Assembly: GCF_026213295.1 (NCBI RefSeq)
Contig: NC_079419.1
Location: 22,776,818 to 22,840,817 of the forward strand
Length of the DNA stretch: 64,000 bases
DNA from: Gadus chalcogrammus
Lineage: Eukaryota; Chordata; Actinopteri; Gadiformes; Gadidae
Direction of reading: 5' to 3'
In this document: piece after piece, positions 44,523 to 58,230 of the stretch
Layout: each line of letters begins with the position of its first letter
How positions within the stretch are numbered: the first letter of the stretch is position 1
Program-made: the position numbers and the translations under genes
The notes under the pieces: generated by a model
Seen by the model: the letters and a program-made list of their open reading frames with translations, nothing else
Told to the model about the DNA's origin: nothing
The model's database searches: none

Positions 44523-47500
44523 CTAACTCCACGGCCTAAAGAGCGCAGTAACGGCATTTGACACTGGACCAGGGGGATTTGCAGCCCCAGATGCCAAGTT
44601 CCCTACAGGTCGCGGAAGATGATAGAGGTTTGGGTGCTGGCCAGCCGTCGACCTGGCTGACCGGCGTACTTCACTTTCAGCCGCATAACTGGTGGATGGA
44701 ACGGCCAGGGAAATGGAGGGTGGATCTGCCACTGCAGTCGAGGGAGCGCTTGACGACTCTGACCCAGCAGAGTCAGGTGGTGGGAGCAGCAACCGAGGGG
44801 TGGTTTGAGTCACCACGGCTGTGCGAGCAGGGGCAGAAACAGGGGTCTCCGGCCCCAACATAAACAAGTCTCCGTCAAACGGCAACTCATCCTCTGACCG
44901 AGGCCGGTCAAGAGGGGGTGGACAAGGGGGCAATGCACTACCCTGAGGGGCAGCTCCGGCAATGGCTTTCAACCGTGTTCGATGGACCTGCCGAACTTTG
45001 GTTTGGTCGTCCATCGGTGCGATGGTGTACACTGGACCACCTTCTCGGGGTGCCTTTACGACTCTGTACACCACAGGGCCCCACAGATCCTGTATCTTGT
45101 GGCGCCCCCTTGCACTATGATCGCGCAGCCACACCAACTGCCCCACCTTTAGTTGGTCATCCCGAACATGATTATCATGATTCCTCCTTCTGCGCTCTGC
45201 CGCCACCTTCAACCTTTCCCGGGCCCCGTCAAAAGCAAGCTGGAGCCGGTTTTGATGTTCTTGGATCCACTCGTGGACCTCGCCACCCACAGGGTCTAAG
45301 ACTCTACCCAAGAGAAAATCAACCGGCAGCCTGGGTTCTTGCCCGAACATCAGGTAGAATGGAGACTCGCCGGTGGACTGATGGGGAGTGGTGTTATACG
45401 AGTAGAGCACCTGTGGCAGGCAAGAGTGCCAGTCTCTTTTCCGAGATGCAGGTAAGGCACGCAATAAGTTGTGGAGAGTGCGATTAAAGCCTTCGCATTG
45501 GCCGTTACCGGCGGGATGGTATGGAGTGGTGCGAGATTTTTCAATACCGTAAAGTACACAGAGCTGTTTAATGAGGGAACTTTCAAAGTTGCGGCCCTGA
45601 TCAGAATGGATACGGGCAGGAACGCTAAACTTATAGAACCACTCAGTGACCAAAGTCCGAGCAACAACTGGGGCTCGTTGATCTCGGGTAGGAACAGCCA
45701 AGGTGTATTTACTGAAAACGTCTGTCATGACTAAGACATTCTCCAACCCGTTGTGGCTGGGTTCCAGCAAGGTAAAATCAATGGCCAAGATTTCGTTGGG
45801 ACGCGAAGCCAACAAATGCCCCATGAAACTGGGAGGCGGTCTGGGTGTGTCCTTAGCAACTTGACACCTCTCACACTCTCTGCACCACTGTGCCACCTCT
45901 GAGGACATGCCTGGCCAGTAGCACCTTTGCCGCACTAGCTCCAATGTCCTCTCCACACCCTGATGCCCATGCCCTTGATGAACCTGAGCCAGCACCTCTT
46001 GCTTTAACGTGGCAGGCAGCAGACGCTGAAGCACCGCTTCGGCGCCATCAGGACGGAAGATGCGCCGGAAGAGAACACCCTCCTGCTCAACCAGCCGTTT
46101 CCACTGACCTATAATGGTCAGTGCAGGAGGAGACAAGTGCTTCCGCTCCTGATAGTTGGGACTCTGCTGCCGCCCCCAAAATGCTAAAACCTCCTGAAGG
46201 ACAGGATCAGCTTGTTGAAGTGCCTGGAGGTCAGAAGGTGCATGATGGGGCAAAGCAGCAATAGCAGCTTGATTGGCGGGAGTGGTTTCACGCTGCAGGA
46301 CCTGCCGCAAGGGCTCAGGGACTGAGGTACCAGGAAACATCACCTCTAGGTTCGTTGGCCCAGGTGGATGCTTCCGAGATAAAGCATCAGCATTTTTATT
46401 ACTCCTCCCAGAGCGGTACTTTATTTCAAAATCAAAAGCTGCCAATTGTGCTGCCCAACGCTGTTCGGTGGCACCGAGTTTGGCAGAAGACAAGTGACTG
46501 AGGGGATTATTGTCGGTGTAAACAATGCATTTATAACCAAGCAAGTACTCCCTGAATTTTTCTGACATAGCCCACTTGAGAGCTAAAAACTCAAATTTCA
46601 TGGAGCTGTAGTTCGACATATTTCGCTCTGTGGGCCTCAACCCCCTACTAGCATAAGCTATCGGTTGACCTTCCCATTCTGTTCCTGTGAGAGCACAGCT
46701 CCAAGGCCACCATAGCTCGCATCAACCTCCAAGATGAAAGGTAAGGAGAAGTCGGAGAAGGCTAGCACAGGTGCAGTGGTAAGTTTGGTCTTCAATGCTT
46801 CAAAATTGCGATGGCACTCATCCGACCAATGCTCCGCCACTATTCGCACCACACCCCTAGACTTCCTACCAGCTAGTTCTGCTACCAGCTTGTGTAGAGG
46901 GCCGCCAACTTGGCAAACCCCTCCACAAAGCGGCGGTAATAGCTGGCGAAGCCAAGGAATGAGCGTAGGTCAGCGATGGTGGTGGGAGGCTGCCAGTTGG
47001 CAACTACCTCTTGCTTGCTGGGATCGGTGGATACTCCCTGGTCAGAGACCACATGGCCCAAGTACCGCACCTTCGGCTGGAAGAACGCGCATTTGCTTAG
47101 CTTAGCCTTCAGGCCTTGTTCCTGCAACCGCCCCAGTACAATCTCCAGCCGCTCCAGGTGTTGTTCCACCGTGGAGGAGAAGACCACGATGTCATCCAGA
47201 TACAGGAGCAACGATTGACATTGTTGGTCACCGAACATTCGCTGCATCAGCCTCTGGAAAGTGCTGGGGGCGTTGCAAAGCCCAAAGGGCATGCGGTTCC
47301 ATTCGAATAAGCCGAACGGGGTGCAAAAGGCGGTTTTGGGCCTGTCTGCTTCTGTGACCGGGACTTGGTTATACCCGCTGGCCAAGTCAAGAGTAGAGAA
47401 CCAGCGGGCACCTGTCAGGGCGTCCAAAGATTCCTCGATGCGTGGAAGGGGAAAAGCATCCTTCCGCGTTTTGTTGTTGAGCTGGCGGTAGTCCACGCAC

Positions 47501-48480
47501 ATGCTAAACTGCCGTCTTTCTTTTTCACAAGCACAATTGGGGCACCATAAGGACTGCTACTCTCTCTGATGATTTGATTTTCAAGCAGTTGGTTAATATG
47601 CTCCTTAACCACCTCGTACTCGGACGGCGGGATGCGCCTATAGCGTTGCCTGACAGGCACGTTGTCTAAGAGCGGGATGTCATGGCTGATCAGGTTGGTG
47701 CATCCCAGATCTCCCTCATGGGAGGAAAAGACAGAGTCGTACTGCCTAAGAAGGGACTGAACCTTACCCCGATCTTCAGTCGGTCCAAAAGCCCCAATCC
47801 GATCCGGCACGACTTCAGACGTGGCCTGGGAAGCCACGGTGGCGACGTCTGTTGGCGTCTCGGTGACCCCTGCAGGCAGGCTGACAACCCGGACTTCATC
47901 CAAGGTGCCCACCACAGTACGAGGGTACAGCAAAACACTAGTGGAGCCAACATTTACAATCGGGATGTACGCAGTGCCTCGTACTACCCGAACCAATGCA
48001 TGTGAAGCAAGCAGCCCAGCAGGTAGGCCAGACTCCAAAGGCTCAAACAATACCCTAGTACCTGAGTACTGCTCGGAGCATGTTGCTGTAACTATTGTCA
48101 TCGTACCACCAGGGATACGGCATGCCTTCCCACCCCGAACCTTGACCTGGCCTGCTGCGTGCTGAGGGGCTTGCCTGCTGGCCTGATGACACTTCTGTAG
48201 TGCCTGCGTAACTGTCTCTGGTGCATCTGATACAGAGAGCAAATTGAACAAAGCCAGACCATGCTGTCCAAAGAGCACCTGATAACATCGACGAATAATG
48301 TTCATCCCCAGAATACCAGGAACCTGAGCAGACACCGCTCCCGGAGGATCTTTCACCACCAAAACCCCACACCGCGGCACTGAAGTGCCACAGAGCTCGA
48401 CATCTAACTCCAGGTAGCCAACATAGGGGATGTCCAACCCATTGGCTGCTCTAAGCTTCAGCCAATTACAAGCTTGGATA
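44523..48480 (-). pseudogene. Ty3/Gypsy pol (protease end, RT, RNase H, integrase), 5'-truncated
   Basis: The reading runs right to left. 48480-47415 has the C-terminal part of the protease (VPGILGMNII) and the N-terminal RT, without the protease active site. 47502-46882 has the RT palm with the YLDD catalytic motif intact (LLLYLDDIVVFS). 46852-46658 begins RNase H (LEVDASYGGLGAV). 46640-44523 (705 codons open) completes RNase H and holds the integrase: HHCC finger (HQGHGHQGVER ... CRECERC), core with AIDF, HSDQG and the E of CEGFNRTL, and a C-terminal LKVGQLVWLRD domain. The pieces lie in different frames, so at least three frameshifts are required. Gag and the 5' LTR are absent; similarity stops at 48480. 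Not the source of the provirus at 38778-42873: the integrases are clearly different. Confidence 0.92.
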
Positions 48481-51170
48481 CAATAAGTTAAAACAGCGTT
48501 ATGTTCGCCAGGATGTATTGGTGTGAATAACGGTGGTAATAAGTGTTAGGTTACCCTAACCTAACCCTTATTCAAACCGTTAAGTTATCCAAAGCCCTAA
48601 CCCTAACCCTTCATGCACGGACCAACGAACAGTTGCGTTTAATGTGACCATTACGCATGTTTGTTATCCATATAATAGATATTGTCAAAGGACAAAAACA
48701 GAATTAGAATTAGAAATGCAACTCTGGCCTCTCAAGAACTTTTTGAGAACAATCTCGCTGCGGCTTGCTGCGAGTTCGCGGCTGCCCCCCCATGGAGGCG
48801 AAAATAACTGCATCTTCTTTCGATTACAGCCTGTTTGTCTGATTGCCCTGTTACCAAGCCCTCGATGTCCGACTCCCTGTCTGTTACCCAGCCTGTTAGT
48901 GACCCCTTGCTGTCTGACTCCCCGCCTGTTACTGAGCCCTTGCCTTCTTGTTACCGGTCTTCTCATTCTTCTCCCCTGTCTTGTAGGCCATTATATATTC
49001 CTTGTTGCCCTCACTGAACCACTTTATTATGCACACTCTATGTCTGGTTCTCTGTGCCATGAGATCCCCAGAATAAACATCTTTAGCATTGTTGGTGGCC
49101 AAATGTGGGATATTTGCTATCAAGACTCTTAAGTGTTTAATTTGACTAATCCACAAGTTGAGCCCAGAATGCCAAGTCAGGTTTGATGACTTGGACCCTA
49201 TCCTTCAGATTCCTCCCCTTGTCATCACATTATGAGTATCCCATTGCTGGAGTACCCCAAGTGGTCAGAAGCTAGATCATGAGGAGATGCTCAACATCAG
49301 GGTCTTATGGTTTGGGTTCCCCTACTACATACGTAGATGTCTGGTTGTTTTTAACAGTCCACTGAAAGCCATCTTGAATCTTTTGAATCTTTTGAATGCT
49401 TTATTTCCTTCCATTGGTGGAGACAGGCTTGTTGGGTTCAAGGGACAAAGGAGACCCATAGCCTTTCCCCATTTCCCATCTTCTAAACACATAATTCAAA
49501 GTGGATTTGGAAATTCTGGCTGAAGCTTCAATTCAAATAAATGAAATGAGAAGAGGGCTCGGAAGTTTAATAATCTACCAAAGCAATTTGGTAATTACTT
49601 AAGCAAGCGTTGTTCAGAAAGAATTGAGGAATTTAACTAATTTCCTCTGCATGGAGTCAAATTTGAAACGTATTCATTTAAAATTGAATGAATTGTCTGA
49701 TGGATGAATGGTATTCCATTGGGTCTAAGAGTCTAAATGAATGATTTCTATCAATTTTTGTTGAGTAGGCCTATCTGCATGTATGTGTGTATACATTTCT
49801 CTAGTTCAACCACCCATGCCTCAAGAGATGTGGAATGCGGCTGGCACATGTAGTGTAATCAGCGGCTGCCTCTGCTGAATCAACTTCAGTTTTTACTGAG
49901 ACGTTTTTAGGAATATTTGTTTATGCCGTTTTATTGATAGTGATATTTCAGACTAAGACTTATGGCTCATTGTCCCCTTTATTTTCATTGTTTTTTTTAC
50001 CATGGGTAACACAATTCTAAGTAACATTATCACCCTATCTACACGTATTAACATATTCATGCACAAATGACTCGTCTTCAAAGCAACTGAACAATATTTT
50101 TGTATACACATAATTTAATCTGTTTAGCTCACCAATCCCTATTGCTGATTTATTTTGATTTGTTTCATATTTAAATCAATGGCATCCACTTTTCCACAAT
50201 ATCCTGTAAAAAAAGACACCATTATAGATACAAAAAATATACACAAACAGAAAAGAATAAAACCCAAACTATATGTAACAAGTGTCATTTCGAGGAAGCA
50301 GACCAGGCCATAAAAAGTAAACCATAATTAATATAAAAACAATTGATGGCATACTAGTTAATGAGTATATCATTGTAGTGGTACAACGCTGACAGACCAG
50401 CCAACCATTAACAAACTGTAGGAAAACCACATCCATATCATTCACTCCCTTTTGCTAATAGTTATAAGATCCTATCTGTCCCATATAATCAGTACCATCT
50501 CATGGTCAATTAATATTGCTAGTGTGCAACCTAGTATTTAGCCAAATTACTGTGATAAAGAAACGCCAATAAATTACATTTACAAAACTGAACTTTTGTT
50601 TATTGTAACTGAACATTCAAAATGATCTATGACTTTCAATAATATATGGTGAGGGTAACAATAATGGGTAGTGTTAAGAAAGCGTAATGTAAGGAAAATG
50701 TTAGGAAAGTTTTTTTAAGGACATTATGGGGAGGAGAAGAATGTGGGAAGAGATTAAGACTTAAATATAGAGAAGAATCAATTGTAAAAACATCTACCTC
50801 TATTTTTTCTTCACTATATTAATAGTGTTCATATGGCTCTAAAACAATAGTAATTTAGTGTACAAGTGGTGTTTAAGTGTGTGGACCAGTGTAACATGTT
50901 GGTCCAATATTTGAAGATGTGTTTTTCTTTCGGTCTGTGTAGTATGTAGTCATAGTGTGTATGTTATTTATGCAATGTAATCCATTTATTTGTTTGCGTA
51001 AAGGCTGAAACATGTGTATGCAGTATGCAAAGTTTGCAAATGCAGAGGCATGTTCCCGAAATTTGCGGTCTCAATTCCACTTGTTTATATTTTACCTTTG
51101 TGATCTGATAATACATATTAGTATATGCTACACGTGAACCTCCTAAGATGGCGCAATTTGATTGGTTCGC
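48481..51170. other. Intergenic DNA, no gene recognised
   Basis: A short telomere-like CCCTAA run lies at 48597-48610. A C/T-rich region at 48830-49000 has repeated CTGTTAC...CCC phrases. The rest is AT-rich with no domain-bearing frame. Confidence 0.5.
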
Positions 51171-51668
51171 TATCTCGGGGTATTGGGCAATATCCCTAAT
51201 CTGACTCTTGCCAGGTGAATTTCGTTCCAACTAGCTCCACTCATCCATCTGGGATCGCTCCCGTTGAGCGGGATTTGGGGACCAGATCGAATGGTAGAGG
51301 TTATGGTTTTTTTGATTCAGACGACAATTGCGGCACGCGTCAAGGAAGCAAGCGTCAACATTGATGCTGCTATTTCATCAATGTTGTCCAATCTAGCGAA
51401 TATTCTTTCTTTAAAAGAACATCAGAGAAGGGCTGCGTCGCTCTCATCAGCATCATAGGTTGGTTTTGATGTGAGTGGTTGAAGTAGCACATCAATAAAG
51501 ATGACGGACTAGTGGTTTATCCAATCATATGCAAGGATTTTTGATAAGGCCCAGCCTTCTTAAACACCTCTCCAATGGATTGATCCCAGATGGATGAGTG
51601 GAGCTAGGTTGAATGAAATTCATCTGGCAAGAGTCTGGTTACAATATCCCATGATTGAGATCTCAAAC
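51171..51668. mobile_element. MITE with long inverted arms (~80-90 bp)
   Basis: Left arm about 51175-51255 and right arm about 51582-51668 are inverted copies at roughly 80-90% identity. Shared segments include GACTCTTGCCAG and AGCTCCACTCATCCATCTGG. The 330-bp middle is unique. No clear target duplication was found, so the family is undetermined. Confidence 0.7.
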
Positions 51669-51783
51669 TCGAGATATTGTTTTCATCGCAAAATAGTGCA
51701 CGTGATGGTCGTCTCGTCAGGCTAATAGAAACAAATAAACCGCTAATAAAAACAAATAAATCCCAGCAAAAAGTGTTATCTTG

Positions 51784-51789
51784 TTTATT
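51784..51789 (-). other. dlgap: Candidate poly(A) signal of the dlgap gene
   Basis: AATAAA on the minus strand about 275 nt after the dlgap stop codon. The MITE at 51171-51668 would lie just beyond it. Confidence 0.35.
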
Positions 51790-52061
51790 TGTAGTTGAGT
51801 TAAGTGTTCACGTGTAGTATATACTAAAACAATTATTCACCTCAGCTTTGGGGAATAATTGTTAAATAGCATTAACGGTTAGAAAAACTAACCAGGTTTT
51901 AAAAACATTCAATTTAGGATTTTAGTGTAAACGTCTGGATGTGAGGTCTGTGTTCTGAACTAGCATAGCCGATCACATGCCATTGTAAGTGTAGCTGTGT
52001 AGGTGTAACTGAGGCCTGTGTGTTAGTGTGTGACAGCATCGAGTGCCAATCCATTCTCTCC

Positions 52062-55000
52062 TCATAGTCTAGTCTGTGCCTCCGGGATGTAGATCTCGAT
52101 GCTGTCGGCGCTCTCAGTTGCAGAGTTCTGCCGCACAGAGGCCGCTCGCTTGACGGCCATAAGGCGCTTCCGTGCCTCCTGCTTCTGCTTCTCAGAGCTC
52201 TCCAGGGATCGGTCTCTGGCCAGGGGGGGGTGGTGGTGTTGGGGCCCCTTTGGAGGCTTCTTCTGGACTGGTGGCGGGCGCCATATCTCCTGGGGGGGAA
52301 TTGAAGAAAGGGAGAGTAAAAACATGGACATAATGATGGGTTCCTTTGTGTGAGTTGGTCTTTTGCAGGTTTTCCTTTGTTAGCAACAGCTACTGTGGTT
52401 GAATGCATCGACCCCTATATGGGCTTATGTCATCTGTATTGGGGTACAGATTGCCGAATGCAGAAGTAGGCTTGGTGAGTGAGATAGAGAAAGTGTGCAT
52501 GGCCAGAGACTAGTTCTCTACCTACTCCATCCCACTGTTCCTATAAACTAAAATTCTGTTGCAACATTTCAGTCTGTAATATTTTTCCTTATTACACGGC
52601 TATTTCCCAGCGTTTGGTGGTTAATTATTTTTGGATAATTGGCCGTTGCTAAGCATAATTGACCACTGTCAAAGAAAGTGAATTTATTTGCCTCTGATTC
52701 ACGTCTTTCGTATCAGTCCGCAAGTAGCCCGCTAAGTTATCAACCCCAGCGTACTTGGTTGCAAAGCGACGTCATAGTCTTTGGTAAACTATTTCTCTGC
52801 TGATCAATGCTTCTCTGCTGATCAACGCAGAAGCAGAATGATAACAAATAAATTGTAAGAAGACACTGTGAAGTTATTTTTTCGTCTTGGCAAGAAGCCG
52901 TGTAATAAGCGGGATAATGTATAGAACGCCGGTCATCATCGAAAATAAGACCCTTCGGGGATATCGTGTTCAACACTGAGGAACTAGTAGGAAAAGTAAA
53001 TAATTAAATGCTTTCGACCTATTTTGTGTATTTTTTTTCTTGTGTGACCATTATTAAAACTACCAAGACTACTACTACTGCTGCTGCTACTGCTTCTGCT
53101 ACTGCTTATAATAATACTACCAAGACTAGTAAGAACTAGTCTTGCACATAAAACAGCTTACTACCAAGACTAGTAAGAACTAGTCTTGCACATAAAACAG
53201 CTTTTATTGGCGCAATGGAAAAACCCCTGGACATTTTGGTCCTTGACTTGGCATCCTTGACCTTATTTGGCCCTTGGGGAAAACTAACCAGGGCACCCAA
53301 AAATGGTGCAATCCACAATTAATTATTTACATGAATCTAATGTATGCAGTAAAATAGATTAACAGGAGAAAATATGTCCGGCAACAACATAAAGACAGGG
53401 GCAGTATACTAAGTCAAGTATTTATTGACTGACCTTGAAAGCATTGTCTTACAAAAGTAAAATAAGTTATCACAGAGGTACATAGAAATACCCGCGCAGT
53501 CCTGTCTGCCGTGCGGCCGTCAGGGTGGAAGAGGAGGCAGGGGGAGCAGAACACTGCGTTAGCTTCTTCACAGCCTGCTAGACCACAGCTGCCTTTTCTC
53601 TCGTACCAATTTCTTAGGGTTAGGGTTTCCTCGGGTGTATGACATCCTCCCCTTTGTAGAAACCTGTTTAATTATTACATTTGGTCTTGGAGGTTCTGAT
53701 TGTTTTAATGGCAATTTGTCTGAATTTGATCGCCGACTAAAAGGAACTTCTTTAAAAGACACAACGGAATTGCAAGGTACAGTCACGATCTAGAAAGTAG
53801 AACGTGACTTGATCGAAGATGCTATTTTCAGAGCCCCAAACCATAAAATTAAACGAAGCTGATATATTATATGTACGAAATATGTACTTTTTTGCATAGC
53901 AACCGGGGCTTAACCATTTTCCATTGGCTCAAATTCCAGTACGGTTGAGCTGAACGAACTGGAGCACTGGGAAGACAGCCTATTGGCTACTACACCCAAC
54001 GATAAACGTTGAACGTGAAACGGCATGCAAATATCATTCTGGAGAGTTCTAAAAGTAAAATCATTATTAGCATGTAATTAACACAGATTATTTTTTCAAA
54101 ATGAAAAAGATTATTATATTAAATAAAAAATAAAAACAGGCAGGCAGGTCGGCGGGAGGGTGGCGCTCCAGCGCCCTCTATGAACGAGCCGCCACTGCTT
54201 GAGTGAACGATGGATCGGATTTTATCATAAAAATATATAGATTTCAATAGGTCTTGAAAATAATAATTATTGTTATTTATTATTAAAAAATTATGTTGGG
54301 TGCCCCAAATATTGGTTTGAAACGATTCAACCCATCCCCTATTCCCGACCCATCCATTATTAGATTGTCATTATTGTCATTAGAGAAATACTGTTTAAGT
54401 TTATAAATGCATCAAATAGGGTCAGCTGGCCATCCGTCCAGACATTGTTTATACCTTCCTCTCAGGCGGGTCCAAAGGCCTCCAGTTGTTAGCCCTGATC
54501 TGGAGCAACTCATCAAACTTAAGGCTGATATTCTCAATGGAGAGCTGGAGCATGTCCCAGAAGCCAGCCAGGTCGGAGGACATTGGCTTTGGATGAGCAT
54601 TGGGGTTCTGACGGGGAAAAGAGAGAGAAAACAACAGAGATGAATGGGGTTGTTAAAAGGTAGGCTGGAATGATACAAGTCATGTGGATGCAGTTTGTTA
54701 ACAAAAGAAGACAAAAAAAATCAAAAGATAAAAGAAGAAAGAATGAGACATGATAGGTGAAGATGCGATGGATGCAGGTAGGACAATAAAAAAGATTTGA
54801 ATGGAAGGCAGTCAAAAGACTAATGATAAAAGACATTGCAGGGTCACACACAATCCCAAATTATTCAAACCTACATGAAATTTAGGTCAATGGTCATTGT
54901 CATGTTTGCTCCACACAGTGAGAATCCAAGCATGGGCCTCTGAGAATTATTGTGATTCCAGGACTCACATACCCCGGAGCTATTCAACATGTGGGGGGAG

Positions 55001-57769
55001 GGGGTTGTGTCCAGGACACACTTAACCTGGGGTAGGAGCTATTCCACGGGGGGTCACCAGAAATTACTTTTACCACCTTTACATGATGAACAAGCCTTCA
55101 ACAATATGCCACCTTTCTATAAAATGATCGCAACCATGATCAATAAAGGAATACAGCGTTTCCCCTAGAGCATTTTCCAGGCCTGGTGGTACGCACTGAA
55201 AAAACCCTGAACGGAAGAGGCTCGTGGGACGGCATATTGGCAGATCGTGAGTTAGAGATGTGGTAGTTGTTTTGTTATGCGATGCATGTAACAAGAGTAA
55301 TTAACCCACTGTGTTGTCGCAGTCAATGATAATGTATACACTACTGCAGTAGTGGTTGGTAGGTAGGTAGATAACGTCAGGCTCGCCTAAGACGGTATTG
55401 CATGCCACTAACGGGAAAATACCAAGTTTGCGCTTATACAGGGGGATGTATATATATATATTTGCATGTGAACTTCTTTGACCAACCATGCATTATATAA
55501 TGCATACAGTATACATTTGCACAATATAATAGATGGATAGTTGTATTCCTCCGTTATAGTTAAGAAGATAGAAATAGATAATAATTAGAAATTGTTATTA
55601 CCAGTATTAGGAACACTGCAAAGTAAACAGAGGTAAATATAGTTTAGTTAAACACTGTTGTGTAAATTAGATCCACCATTGGTTTTACAAGGGCACTTTG
55701 GCAACCTGCAGCACTGGAAGATGATGGCAGAGAGTGGAGAGGAGCTGGCGGGCTGCCTCGAGCCACCACCCCTCCAAATTAGGGAGGAAATGTTTACTGG
55801 AGTTATGTACCAATCACCATGGGCCCCTCCCACATTCCCCACGGCACGTGTATATAAAGCAGCGCACAGCAGCGTTCAGCCTACACACTATTCTTTCAGC
55901 AATATGAGGGAACAGTAGGTGGGAAACAAGCAATAAGGTTGTAACAAGCACCAAGGCCGCTCCTATGTCCGCGCGGAAATAAGAGAAACCGGCTAGTGGG
56001 CGTAACAATAATAAGACCAGCTAAATTGTCTAACAAAGCGACAAAAAGCTCTAGCTTGCCGGTGAACACACCAAATTTATGCAACGGTAGACTAAAAGTA
56101 CACAAATTCGGACATAACCCGCTTAATAAACACAATGCGCATAACAGACAACAGCTCGAGGTACAACATGTAGAAGCGAACAAAGGGGCCGGGGGAAGAC
56201 ACTGAGTGAAGCCGTAGAAGCGGCCACTCCCCTTGTAGAGTGTGCTCTAACACCCAGTGGTGGAGCTAAGCCCTGCCGAGTGTGGGCTAAAACACCCACA
56301 CAAATCCAGTGGGACTGTTTAGAGAGAGGAAGGCCCTTGGCAGCGTCGCTACAATACACAAACAACTGTTCTGTGGAACGGAATGTCGGCAAGCGTTGAT
56401 CGTACATCGCCAGTGCTCGCATCGAGCACAGGAGATGCAAGTCCGCCTCAGCCTCACAAGAATGAGGTGGGGGATGAAAAGCCTGCAGTACAGTTTGGGG
56501 CTCAGCACAGGATTGGGTCCAAGCAGCGCGAAAAGCTGTCCCCCCTGTGACAAACAGCATGGGCTGACAGAGCAGCCATCTCACTCCTCCATTTGTCAGA
56601 AACAAACCCGATAAAGTACCGTCTGAACGGATAGAGCATCCAACACGGTGGGAAGATCCTAGAACACACAGGAAAAAAGGCTAACACAGCTAGCCCCACG
56701 CGAGAACCATCTCTTGACCAGTGGGTGCCCGCTGTTACCCTCAAAGCGAGAACACATACAAGAGATGAGGTCCGCTGGGCGCCTGCGGAACGCAGGGCTC
56801 CGGTAGGCCCATAGCCAGAGCTGGAGCGCCGCTCGGTGGAGGACAGAGGAGCAACCAGCCCTGTTGGTTTATGGAAGCCTCTGCTGACATGCTGTCTGTG
56901 TCATGATCACAACGCGGCGGAGCCAAGTGGGAGAAATGTAAAACGATTCATCACCATGGAACGTTCCAACACATTAATGTGTGAAGTATGGGGAGTCAGT
57001 CACTTCCGACCGAGTGGGAGAGGAACTTCTCCCCACCGCTTGTGACAAAGCCCCCCCTCTCACACAGTTCTCACTATCTCGGAGCAACGCTTCTGGTAGG
57101 GAGATTTTTGATTTTCCGCTCATAAATGGATTTGTTGAACACGCAAAGATCCAGTAATGGCTCATCTCCAAGAGACGCCCCCGTAGCAGTGCTGTGCTCG
57201 CAACAGGGTCCTGCAACCTAGGTTCTCCCAACCCTAAAAAGGGTGGAGGATGCTGTTTGAATGGAATGGGAGGTCCCCACCTCAGCCTCTTATCCTATAT
57301 AGTATATATCCTATAGTGGGAAACACGCACAGCGCTCTGAGAGAGGGCTAGCAGGCAGCTGAGGAACGCTGTCTAGGAGTACGCCGTATTCCCCGGCCCC
57401 TACCGCCTTCACACCCTGTGTGATGGACTTGCTCTTCTGCAAGTGGAGAAACAGCTGCAGGACGGGCACTGCGATAGAGGACCTTGCCACGAGCGTAACG
57501 AGCTGCTCCGCCTTCTCCTTACAGACAATAGACTGTAGGGAGGAAGCAGGGAAAGTGGGGGTCTAGGAGGGTCCCAAGCCAACAGGGACACGGGAATGCT
57601 GCATGGAGGCGGACAAAGCCCGGGGCTGAAGGGAGGGCGATGGACGGGACTGAAAAAGAATGAATTCTACACACGGCCTACCGACTCGTGCTGCATGACA
57701 GCAAAGGTTTGTAGGCCTAAGGCAAAGCTGTGTAAAGAAGAAGAGCCATTTAGTCAAAATAAGTTATAT

Positions 57770-57807
<38 letters not shown>

Positions 57808-58162
57808 GCAGACGCCAGGGAGGAGTGAGGGGAGTGGTAGGTCTGGCAACCTGCTGGCTCCAACCCCAAGCCATACATGGACTTCCTCCAATCAATGAGG
57901 CAGGCCTGAAGGCCATTAAGCTGGAGTGCTGGCGGTTAAAAGAAAGAGCAGGCTACCACAAGCCAGAGCCAGGGCGGGAGCTAGGGCTAGCAAGCTACAG
58001 AGAGGACTACGGATTGGGGATCACCCTGTTTCCCCCACCCTGGTGGTTTTGATTTACTAGGTGAATAAACCATCCTGAGTTGGACCTGCTCTCTGTGTTG
58101 TGTGGTTTTATCATTCAACTAGGTGGCTTGGAAACCCCACACCCACTGGCCAGCTACGAGAT

Positions 58163-58230
<68 letters not shown>

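Noticed and set aside
45350..45734. Plus-strand ORFs within 44.5-48.4 kb
   Set aside because: They are antisense shadows of the Gypsy pol reading frames.
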